A stretch of 7,024 nucleotides of DNA from Bacilli bacterium (GTDB lineage: Bacteria; Bacillota_I; Bacilli_A; RFN20; CAG-288), in assembly GCA_900763245.1 (NCBI GenBank), contig CAAFJQ010000093.1, forward strand, positions 1-7,024. Direction: 5' to 3'. Below, one piece after another: positions 1 through 5,636 of the stretch. The translations under genes and the position numbers were made by a program. The notes under the pieces are model-generated. The model was not told the DNA's origin and did not search any database. It saw only the letters and a list, made by a program, of their open reading frames with translations. Every line of letters begins with the position of its first letter. Position 1 is the stretch's first letter.

Positions 1-431
1 ATAAATATTCTACTTTTTTCCATGTGGATGCTACTTCTGAATATTATTATCATTATGCTAATCTTGTAGCCCGCTCAACTCATAATAATAATAATGAGAT
101 AAGGATGGGAGAAAAAAGGCTTAATTTTACTGTCTTTATGGCTTATAAAGATATTAAAGTTGATCCTTCTAGGACAAATGATAGAGAGATTACAATTGTT
201 TTTGACGATTTCATTATTGATTATAGTGGAATTGAACCTCAATACTTTGACCTCTATGATGATAATGGTATCAAAGTAAGAACTATTTTGAAAAAACATG
301 GTGAGATTGTTTTCGAAGATTTCAAAAAAATGCTTATCGAAGACATTAGAGAGTATGTTAAGTTTCTGAAGTTGACGACGTATGGTTTTGATGATAAATA
401 TGCCGATCATATTTATCTGGAATTTCGTTGA
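1..431 (+). CDS. Unknown protein, 3' part of a gene cut by the left edge
   Basis: The reading frame is open from the left edge to a TGA stop at 429-431. A GTG at 24 could be a start, but no ribosome binding site precedes it and the frame continues upstream without a stop, so the gene most likely begins outside the window. About 143 residues are visible. They are rich in Asp, Tyr, Ile and Phe. A run of four Asn is encoded by an (AAT)n tract near 82-95. Alternating hydrophobic/charged stretches in the middle suggest beta strands, followed by a likely amphipathic helix (the EDFKKMLIEDIREYVKFLK segment). No signal peptide or membrane segment lies in the visible part. I do not recognise the family. 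GC content is roughly 30% in the first 120 bases, well below the recA region. It lies 44 bases upstream of a lipoprotein gene on the same strand, so it may share its transcript and perhaps its surface context. Being coding is fairly secure; its function is unknown. Confidence 0.65.
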   Translation, partial: KYSTFFHVDATSEYYYHYANLVARSTHNNNNEIRMGEKRLNFTVFMAYKDIKVDPSRTNDREITIVFDDFIIDYSGIEPQYFDLYDDNGIKVRTILKKHGEIVFEDFKKMLIEDIREYVKFLKLTTYGFDDKYADHIYLEFR

Positions 432-460
432 TCTGGTTTTGATGGTATAGAAATAATATA

Positions 461-469
461 TAAGGAGTG
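461..469 (+). promoter_or_regulatory. Ribosome binding site that fixes the start of the BspA-like lipoprotein
   Basis: TAAGGAGTG contains a strong AAGGAG core at 462-467, 8 bases before the ATG at 476. The longer GTG start at 467 would overlap this site, so ATG 476 is preferred. That choice also gives a clean lipoprotein signal peptide. Confidence 0.8.
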
Positions 470-475
470 AGAATT

Positions 476-1369
476 ATGGAACGCAAAAAAATATTATCAA
501 CGGTTTGTTTATTGACTTCATTGTTTGTGCTGAATTCCTGCACGGAAATGAAGTATGATGATGTCGAAAACGGAATTCGATATACTAAAGACAAAAGCGA
601 GGATTATTTCGTTATGTCTGAATATATCGATGATTTGCCGGAAAACCTGACCATCCAAGGGACAATCGAGAACTATCCTGTAAACGGGTATGCAGAGAAA
701 TTTAAATCGAACGAAAAATCAACGAGCGGTGTCAAACATCTTTCGTTTGAACCCTCTAAGAAATTCGAAGCAAAGTTTGATTTTTCCAATTTGCTTGATA
801 TGACATTCCCTGATAATGGCACTTTCATAATCGAATCCGAATGTGAGAATCTTAAGACAGTCAATCTTTATGGCGCGACTTTGAACTGTAATTTGTCTTC
901 CAGTCGATCTATCGAACTGAATATGGAAGGCGGTCATCTTTATAGCAGCAATCCTTTAGGCATTATGAAGATTAAGAAAAACAGCATAGTCGAAAGTCAA
1001 TTATTTGAGGACAAAGATAATTTTGAAAGCAATCATCTTGAAAATAAGATTGCTGTTTTCGAGGATGGATACGATTTCACGGATGAATACTATTGCAGAA
1101 ACACCTATCATTATCAAAAGAGACAGTTCTTCACTGGAAATATCCAGGAAGAGAAAAAATATTATCTTCCCTTTGCAGATGTCATTTATCTTCCTAAGAG
1201 TGTTACGAATATCTGCGATCGTTTCTTTGGAGTAGATAATTATGGAAAAACGATTGAGGTCCATTATGAGGGAAGCGAAGAAGATTGGAAAAAGGTGAAG
1301 ATTTCATCTGATAACAATGATAATTATGCATCAGTCAAGATGATCTATAATTCGGTATATTCTGAATAA
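476..1369 (+). CDS. Surface lipoprotein with BspA-like (LRR_5-type) end motifs
   Basis: Start ATG 476 is chosen from the AAGGAG site 8 bases upstream, giving 297 aa. Residues 1-22 form a lipoprotein signal peptide: basic n-region (MERKK), hydrophobic core and lipobox LNSC with the lipidated Cys at 22. The mature protein should be anchored to the outer face of the membrane. After the signal, the segment around residues 31-75 (NGIRYT, then ENLTI, then YPVNGYAEKF) resembles the opening unit of BspA-like leucine-rich repeat proteins. The end, about residues 238-292 (YLPKSVTNI, then HYEGSEEDWKKVKI, then ASVKMIYN), closely resembles the closing unit seen in that family. Between them the regular LRR_5 repeats are replaced by less regular, probably beta-rich sequence. 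Such proteins are usually surface adhesion or binding proteins, but no ligand can be named. It lies 12 bases upstream of a second lipoprotein gene and is probably co-transcribed with it. Family placement is from memory of the motifs, not a search. Confidence 0.8.
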   Translation: MERKKILSTVCLLTSLFVLNSCTEMKYDDVENGIRYTKDKSEDYFVMSEYIDDLPENLTIQGTIENYPVNGYAEKFKSNEKSTSGVKHLSFEPSKKFEAKFDFSNLLDMTFPDNGTFIIESECENLKTVNLYGATLNCNLSSSRSIELNMEGGHLYSSNPLGIMKIKKNSIVESQLFEDKDNFESNHLENKIAVFEDGYDFTDEYYCRNTYHYQKRQFFTGNIQEEKKYYLPFADVIYLPKSVTNICDRFFGVDNYGKTIEVHYEGSEEDWKKVKISSDNNDNYASVKMIYNSVYSE

Positions 1370-1381
1370 GGATGGTGATTT

Positions 1382-3529
1382 ATGAAAAAAAGCAAAATTT
1401 TAAAAATGTTGGCAGTTCTTCCGTTGTTGTTCGAATTAGGAGCTTGTGGCCCGACTGAAGCACATGTTCACGATTATAGCAATTGGGAGGTTACAAAAGA
1501 GCCTACTTGTCTTGATAAGGGCGAAGAAAAAGCGGTGTGTTCTACTTGTGGAAAAGAGACAACAAAGTCAATTCCTTCGCTAGGACATGATATGACAGAG
1601 TGGGCCTATACACTTGAACCGACCTGTACGACATCTGGAATGGAGGAAAGACATTGTACACGTTGTGATAAGAAGAACGAAGAACGCAAAGTCGAAGCGT
1701 TCGGACATCGTTATTCTGATTATGTCGTTATCACAGAAGCTACTTGTGTTAGTGATGGACTGAAGAAAAGAACGTGTTCCGTCTGTGGCGACGTGGATGA
1801 AGTTATTTTGCCAAAACTTGGTCATGTCGAGTATGTTTCCAAAAAAGCCAAAGAGCCTACTTGTGAAACCGATGGCAATACGGAAGAAATCAAGTGTTCC
1901 CGTTGCAATGAAATAGTGAAGAAGTCCGAGAAGATTCCTGCACTCGGACATAATTATTCTATAGAATACGAATGGGCAGAAGATGGAACCACCTGTTTTG
2001 CAAGAGCAGTCTGTCAAAACAATGAAAGCGAAATTATAGAAGAGAGAGCTGAGGTTAAGTTATCAATCACTAAAGAACCTACTTGTACAGAAAGTGGAGA
2101 GATGCTTTATGAAGCGGTTTTTCAAAACAAAGTATTCACTAAGCAAACAGCAAGCATGAAACTGGATCCTTTAGGACATGATGGTACAGTATCTGGAATC
2201 ATTCCTTCGACTTGTATTGAAAAAGGCAAAACCAATTATCACTGCAAACGCTGTAACCTTGATTACTCCGAAGAGTTACCATTGGCTGAACACACTCCTC
2301 AGGTTATTCTCGAGGAGGTAAAGCCGACTTGTCTGTCTGATGGAAAAACATCAAAAATCATCTGCTCTTATTGCAAGAAAGTACTTCAAGAGCAGACTGT
2401 TGTCAAAGCTTTAGGACATAATTTTGAAGTGATTGATCAGGCGGTATCAAGTTGCACAAAGGGTGGCGTTATCACGAAGCAATGCACTCGCTGCGGTGAG
2501 AAGAAGAGCATCACTTTGGAAGCAAAAGATCATGTTGATAGTGACACTGATTCATTCTGTGATAACTGTGGTGAATTCTTAAAAGCAGAAACTGCAATCA
2601 AAATAACTTCAGCACAGCAACTTACCAATATTCGTTTGAATGATGCTGATGCCAATTACGTATTAGATGCAGACATTGAACTGAATGGATTTGTTCCAAT
2701 CGGTGATGAAAGTCATACGTTCAATGGCATTTTCTATGGAAATGGCCATATCCTCACTTTCAAAGGATATGACAATAATAGCCGTTGCGGTATTTTCTAT
2801 CGCATCAAGGGTAGAATCGATTCACTTCATATCAATCCTGGAAGCTTTTCAACAACTAATGTTGATTGTAAAGTCGGTTTTATTACAATGTATAATTCTG
2901 GTATGATTTCTAATTGCAAGATTACTGGAGATAGAACTTATCGTTTCAAAACGGAATACAATATTCCGGATAATCAAGTCATCACTGTAAGTAAAACAAA
3001 TACATTTGAAATTGGTGAACTTGTTTATACAAACGAAGAGAATGGAAAAATCATCAATTGCAAGACGGATGGAAAGATAACCATGAATAGTGATACGAAT
3101 TCGCATCATTATCTCAAATGCAAATTGGGGTATCTTAATCCAAATTTAGAAAAAGAAGCTCATCTTTATGTGACGATGAATGAGAATTTCTCTTGTTTGG
3201 CAGTTTATAATTTCGGTGAAATAACAAGTTGCGATGTCAATTCACCTTTGAATCATACTGGCAAATATGAAATCGGTACGAATCACACGTGGCTTGGCAA
3301 TGGTTATTGTAGCTTCACAATGAACCAATGCATTGCGTCTGTTGTAATGAATAATGATGGATCAATTACTGATACAATTGCTTGTAAATTTAAAGAACCT
3401 AATGTAACTGAGGTTGTGTTTGGAAATTATTACGATCACACACGCTGTTCTTATAATTACAAGTTTGATAGCGTATATTCTGGAATGATCACGAATAATA
3501 ATGGGGCTGCTGTCGTAACAGCTTATTAA
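1382..3529 (+). CDS. Large surface lipoprotein with eight CxxC/LGH repeats and a GLUG-like domain
   Basis: 715 aa starting at ATG 1382. The likely site AAGGA at 1368-1372 overlaps the previous stop codon and lies 9 bases upstream. Residues 1-22 are a lipoprotein signal peptide with lipobox LGAC and Cys22. Residues ~28-384 contain eight units of about 40 aa, each with a P-T-C (or similar) motif, a Gly, a CxxC pair and a closing L-G-H. First cysteines are at 43, 82, 122, 161, 235, 278, 317 and 358. The fifth unit has lost its CxxC pair and is preceded by an extra ~40-residue segment with C205 and C211. A last CxxC (393-396) follows HVDSDTD. Residues ~405-715 are a beta-rich region with a GLUG-like motif (FNGIFYGNGHIL, 448-459), suggesting a beta-helix. 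Similar repeats are common in surface proteins of gut Firmicutes, where function is mostly unknown. A role in binding at the cell surface is inferred. Each unit could bind a metal or form disulfides; neither is shown here. Confidence 0.85.
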   Translation: MKKSKILKMLAVLPLLFELGACGPTEAHVHDYSNWEVTKEPTCLDKGEEKAVCSTCGKETTKSIPSLGHDMTEWAYTLEPTCTTSGMEERHCTRCDKKNEERKVEAFGHRYSDYVVITEATCVSDGLKKRTCSVCGDVDEVILPKLGHVEYVSKKAKEPTCETDGNTEEIKCSRCNEIVKKSEKIPALGHNYSIEYEWAEDGTTCFARAVCQNNESEIIEERAEVKLSITKEPTCTESGEMLYEAVFQNKVFTKQTASMKLDPLGHDGTVSGIIPSTCIEKGKTNYHCKRCNLDYSEELPLAEHTPQVILEEVKPTCLSDGKTSKIICSYCKKVLQEQTVVKALGHNFEVIDQAVSSCTKGGVITKQCTRCGEKKSITLEAKDHVDSDTDSFCDNCGEFLKAETAIKITSAQQLTNIRLNDADANYVLDADIELNGFVPIGDESHTFNGIFYGNGHILTFKGYDNNSRCGIFYRIKGRIDSLHINPGSFSTTNVDCKVGFITMYNSGMISNCKITGDRTYRFKTEYNIPDNQVITVSKTNTFEIGELVYTNEENGKIINCKTDGKITMNSDTNSHHYLKCKLGYLNPNLEKEAHLYVTMNENFSCLAVYNFGEITSCDVNSPLNHTGKYEIGTNHTWLGNGYCSFTMNQCIASVVMNNDGSITDTIACKFKEPNVTEVVFGNYYDHTRCSYNYKFDSVYSGMITNNNGAAVVTAY
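1508..2533 (+). repeat. Eight protein-level Cys/His repeats, about 120 bases each
   Basis: The DNA encodes eight tandem ~39-43 residue units (one boundary widened to 74 by an inserted segment). At the DNA level only short cores recur, such as CCTACTTGT and TTAGGACAT, so the repeats are old and diverged. Seven units keep C-x9/10-C-x2-C-x12-14-H. Units 4 and 7 share the longer spacing (x10 and x14); units 1, 2, 3, 6 and 8 have x9 with x12 or x13. Unit 5 lacks the CxxC pair. Confidence 0.85.
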
Positions 3530-3578
3530 AGCGAAAGACATCGGAAGATAAAGAATCATATTTTTCATTGTTTTTCAT

Positions 3579-3609
3579 AAAGAAAGCAGCATAGTTTCTA
3601 TGCGTTCTT
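3579..3609 (+). terminator. Possible weak terminator after the lipoprotein genes
   Basis: A short hairpin has arms GCATAG (3589-3594) and CTATGC (3598-3603) around a TTT loop. An outer AAGAA/TTCTT pairing (3580-3584 with 3605-3609) is separated from it by an internal loop. The following sequence is T-rich (GTGTTTTGTT) but has no clean U-run. It lies 50-80 bases after the lipoprotein stop codon and before the gpsB promoter, a sensible position, but the structure is weak and could leak. Confidence 0.35.
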
Positions 3610-3634
3610 CAAGTGTTTTGTTATCGTATTTCCA

Positions 3635-3664
3635 TTGTTTTTAATATCTTTGATGATTTATAAT
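3635..3664 (+). promoter_or_regulatory. Candidate sigma-A promoter for the gpsB-rnpB cluster
   Basis: A perfect TATAAT at 3659-3664 lies 18 bases after TTGTTT (3635-3640), a weak -35 box. Transcription would begin near 3671, giving a leader of only about 20 bases with AGGAG at its very start. Position and strand fit expression of gpsB and the genes behind it. Confidence 0.5.
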
Positions 3665-3671
3665 ATTCTTT

Positions 3672-3676
3672 AGGAG
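3672..3676 (+). promoter_or_regulatory. Ribosome binding site of gpsB, unusually far from the start
   Basis: AGGAG at 3672-3676 is the only clear Shine-Dalgarno sequence before gpsB, yet it is 15 bases from ATG 3692 where 6-9 would be usual. No ATG, GTG or TTG occurs in frame between them. The wide spacing may lower translation, or the true initiation is unusual. Confidence 0.5.
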
Positions 3677-3691
3677 ATATACCTATTTAAT

Positions 3692-4054
3692 ATGCCTATA
3701 AAATTGATGCTCGACTCAAACAAAATCTATCACAAGATCTTTGAAGGTACCAAACCTGGCTATGATGCTCTCCAAGTCGATTCTTTTTTGGATATTGTAA
3801 TCAAGGATTACGAATCCATGGAGGAATACATCACGACAACGGATGAAAAAATGGAAGAGCTGAACAACAAGGTAAAGATGGTGAACGTTCAATTGGCCAA
3901 AGCAGAAGCGGAAAACGCGACGCTAAAGACTAAACTTGGTGATATCAGCGAGAATCAGGATGCCTCTTTGAACAATCTTGAATTGCTCAAGAGAATCTCT
4001 AAATTGGAAGAGGCATTGGCAAAAGCAGGTATAAATCCTAACACGATAGAATAA
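3692..4054 (+). CDS. gpsB: GpsB, DivIVA-family cell-division regulator
   Basis: 120 aa, slightly longer than the usual 98-115 for GpsB. The N-terminal DivIVA-like domain (about residues 10-65) has the family pattern: IFEGTKPGY (16-24), VDSFLDIVIKDYE (29-41), then a heptad-like coiled coil. Tyr24, Asp30 and Asp34 align with the groove residues that bind penicillin-binding-protein tails in studied GpsB proteins (from memory of the family). After a variable linker, residues 95-109 (NLELLKRISKLEEAL) match the short C-terminal oligomerisation helix of GpsB, which separates it from full-length DivIVA. GpsB is a cytoplasmic hexamer that couples wall-synthesis enzymes to septum and side-wall growth. 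The gene sits directly before rnpB, as gpsB does in Bacillus, which supports the assignment. The start at ATG 3692 is the only reasonable one, although the ribosome binding site is 15 bases away. Confidence 0.88.
   Translation: MPIKLMLDSNKIYHKIFEGTKPGYDALQVDSFLDIVIKDYESMEEYITTTDEKMEELNNKVKMVNVQLAKAEAENATLKTKLGDISENQDASLNNLELLKRISKLEEALAKAGINPNTIE
4047..4052 (+). promoter_or_regulatory. Candidate -10 box for rnpB overlapping the gpsB stop
   Basis: TAGAAT (5 of 6 matches to TATAAT) spans the last codons and the stop codon of gpsB. A start 7 bases downstream (about 4059-4060) would coincide with the 5' end of the RNase P RNA predicted from its P1 helix. No good -35 box lies 16-18 bases upstream; the best TTGGCA (4016-4021) is 25 bases away. 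Weak support from sequence, good support from position. Confidence 0.3.
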
Positions 4055-4060
4055 AATACA

Positions 4061-4407
4061 AATCCGATCTGGATGACTGCAGGTGGTATCTGCCATTTGA
4101 GGAAAGTCCATGCTCGCGCTCTCTGTGATGGGAGCAGTGTTTGCGCCAGGTTAATCAATAAGCCTGGGCCGGGAGGAGTCCCGGACGGCCGAGAAGAATC
4201 TAAACGAAAGCATGATGTCTTCTCTGTAAAAGCCCCACAGTGACGAAGCTTCCGGAAACGGAAGAAATGCAACGTTGGGAAGCCCCACAAGCGAGAAACC
4301 TAAATTTCGGTAAGGGAAGTTCAAGGCGGGAAACGAACTGCTGCGGACAGGTCATAGACCTAGATAAATTGTCATCCTCGACAAAACATGGCTTACAGGA
4401 TCGGAAC
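4061..4407 (+). ncRNA. rnpB: RNase P RNA, type B (Bacillus class)
   Basis: Catalytic RNA of RNase P, which removes 5' leaders from tRNA precursors together with the RnpA protein. The universal core is clear: GAGGAAAGTCC at 4099-4109 (5' half of P4) and ACAAAACATGGCTTACAG at 4381-4398 (3' half). The ends pair as helix P1: TCCGATCT (4063-4070) with GGATCGGA (4398-4405, one G-U). Other hairpins are a short GCAGGT/ATCTGC stem (4079-4093), CCGGGA/TCCCGG (4169-4184), GAGAAGA/TCTTCTC (4191-4197 with 4218-4224), and CTTCCG-GAAA-CGGAAG (4249-4264) with a GNRA tetraloop. CACAGTGACGAAG, GCGAGAAACC and the final ACAAAACATGGC are as in Bacillus subtilis, indicating type B. GGT at 4309-4311 is the likely site pairing with tRNA CCA. 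About 347 bases, shorter than the ~400 of B. subtilis. Ends are set from P1 and may be off by up to ten bases. It lies between gpsB and pgsA with almost no spacer and no following terminator. Confidence 0.95.
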
Positions 4408-4433
4408 TCTATTCTCATCGAAAGGAGATGCAA

Positions 4434-5102
4434 ATGAATACACCTAACAAAATCACTTCGATTCGTTTAGCTTTGGCCTTTGTAGTCATTATTGTCTTTT
4501 CGTTGTCTTTTATCCCTGCTTCTACAACATTCGCTCCTGAAATCGTCATCGGACAGTTGCATATGGGATTCAACTGGATTGATATTGTCTGCTGCATCCT
4601 CTTCATTATCGCTTCTATTACGGATGCGATTGATGGACATATCGCAAGAAGCAGAAACCTGGTTACCGATTTCGGAAAATTCCTCGATCCCTTCGCTGAC
4701 AAGTTCTTAGTCGATTCCTCTCTCCTTCTCCTCTGTGTCAGATTGGATTGGTCTGGTCATTATCAGGTTATGCCATTCTTGATTGCATTGTTCATCGGAA
4801 GAGACTTGGCAATGGACGGTCTTAGAATGGTTGCAGCCGGCAAGGGTACGATTCTTGCTGCCAATATCTGGGGCAAGGTGAAGACTGCTGTTCAGATGGG
4901 ATTGATTCCTGTTCTGTTCCTCAATGGCTTCCCGTTCTCCTTGATACCTAACGAGCTGAATCTCAACTCCTGGCTGACTACCCGTTTCCAGTATACCTAT
5001 ATTCTTACTAATATCTTCGTGTTGATCACTTTGTTCTTCTCCTTGTTGTCCTTAGGAATCTATCTTTATAAAAACAGAGCTGTATTGAAAGGAAGCAAAT
5101 AA
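4434..5102 (+). CDS. pgsA: CDP-diacylglycerol-glycerol-3-phosphate 3-phosphatidyltransferase
   Basis: Membrane enzyme that joins CDP-diacylglycerol to glycerol-3-phosphate, the committed step to phosphatidylglycerol and cardiolipin. The CDP-alcohol phosphotransferase signature D-x2-D-G-x2-A-R-x8-G-x3-D-x3-D is complete: D64, D67, G68, A71, R72, G81, D85 and D89. The Asp residues bind the metal ions, and D89 is the likely catalytic base by family analogy. Several hydrophobic segments fit the usual six-helix fold, for example residues ~11-28, 49-63 and a C-terminal one near 185-210. The start is ATG 4434, because AAAGGAG (4421-4427) is 6 bases upstream; the ATG at 4428 abuts that site. At 222 aa it is longer than the ~190 of B. 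subtilis PgsA, with extra sequence between the first two helices (residues ~29-48) and before the last (~162-182). It follows rnpB by about 26 bases, and its stop lies 2 bases before cinA. The pgsA-cinA-recA order supports PgsA over other family members. Confidence 0.9.
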   Translation: MNTPNKITSIRLALAFVVIIVFSLSFIPASTTFAPEIVIGQLHMGFNWIDIVCCILFIIASITDAIDGHIARSRNLVTDFGKFLDPFADKFLVDSSLLLLCVRLDWSGHYQVMPFLIALFIGRDLAMDGLRMVAAGKGTILAANIWGKVKTAVQMGLIPVLFLNGFPFSLIPNELNLNSWLTTRFQYTYILTNIFVLITLFFSLLSLGIYLYKNRAVLKGSK

Positions 5103-5104
5103 TT

Positions 5105-5575
5105 ATGGAAAGAAAAGATTTATTGAAAGCATTAAAAGAAAAACATCTGACGTTGTCTTCTATGGAATCTCTGACAGGAGGCTTGTTTGCCACCTCTGTC
5201 ACCTCTGTTCCTGGAGCCAGTGAAGTTTTTATCGGCGGTGCCGTGACCTATTCCAACAAGGCAAAGGAATTCTTTGGTGTCAAAGCCAGTGTCATTCAGA
5301 AATTCGGTGCTATTTCCAAAGAGTGTGCAGATGAAATGGCGCTTCGTTCATCTTTGTTTTTCCAGAGCGACTGCTCTGTCTCTTTCACAGGCAATGCAGG
5401 TCCTTCTGCCGAAGAGGACAAGCCGATCGGTCTTGTCTATGTTTCCATCAATGTAAAAGATAAGCTCTATTCCTATCAGTTGAATTTACAGGGTGACAGA
5501 GAAGATATCAGGAGACAGTGTGTTGATTTTGCGTTTGCTACCTTGTTTGACAAAATCAATGCAGAAAATAACTGA
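5105..5575 (+). CDS. cinA: CinA C-terminal-domain protein, nicotinamide-nucleotide amidohydrolase type
   Basis: 156 aa matching only the C-terminal (PncC) domain of CinA. This enzyme class deamidates nicotinamide mononucleotide to nicotinic acid mononucleotide, returning by-product NMN to NAD synthesis in the cytoplasm. Family motifs are present: ESLTGG (21-26, usually ESCTGG, with the catalytic-type Ser22), VPGAS (35-39), GGAVTYSNKAK (44-54) and FTGNAGP (94-100) followed by KPIGLVYVSI (106-115). The N-terminal ADP-ribose pyrophosphatase-like domain of full-length CinA (~415 aa) is absent. No remnant can be placed upstream, since pgsA ends 2 bases before the start, so this is a stand-alone PncC form and not a truncated gene. 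GAAAGGAAG (5087-5095) inside the end of pgsA serves as ribosome binding site, implying translational coupling. In many Firmicutes cinA is expressed with recA during competence; the symbol follows this context, and pncC would be equally apt. Confidence 0.85.
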   Translation: MERKDLLKALKEKHLTLSSMESLTGGLFATSVTSVPGASEVFIGGAVTYSNKAKEFFGVKASVIQKFGAISKECADEMALRSSLFFQSDCSVSFTGNAGPSAEEDKPIGLVYVSINVKDKLYSYQLNLQGDREDIRRQCVDFAFATLFDKINAENN

Positions 5576-5580
5576 GATTT

Positions 5581-5613
5581 TTGTTTTGTTTGAACATTTG
5601 GTACATATATTTA
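5581..5613 (+). promoter_or_regulatory. recA upstream region, weak promoter-like elements and imperfect dyad
   Basis: The 61 bases between cinA and recA have no terminator. They contain TTGTTT (5586-5591) 16 bases before TATTTA (5608-5613), a poor promoter match at best. An imperfect dyad TGAACATTTGGTACA (5591-5605) resembles a Gram-positive SOS box (GAAC-N4-GTTC), but its half sites are a base too far apart and one position is wrong. recA can also be read from upstream cinA. Confidence 0.25.
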
Positions 5614-5636
5614 TTTGAAAGCGAGGCTTTATACGT

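Noticed and set aside
467..475. GTG start at 467 for the BspA-like lipoprotein
   Set aside because: It lies within the AAGGAG ribosome binding site and would lengthen the signal peptide needlessly; ATG 476 has ideal spacing.
1580..2017. Leftward 145-codon open frame inside the Cys-repeat lipoprotein
   Set aside because: It is an antisense shadow of the repeats: the repeated CxxC/LGH codons keep the opposite strand open. It has no ribosome binding site and no recognisable domain.
4428..4433. ATG at 4428 as the start of pgsA
   Set aside because: It directly abuts AAAGGAG with no spacer; ATG 4434 has a normal 6-base gap.
3955..4437. Open frames on both strands across the RNase P RNA
   Set aside because: They overlap a clearly conserved structured RNA and lack ribosome binding sites; the stable GC-rich stems simply lack stops.
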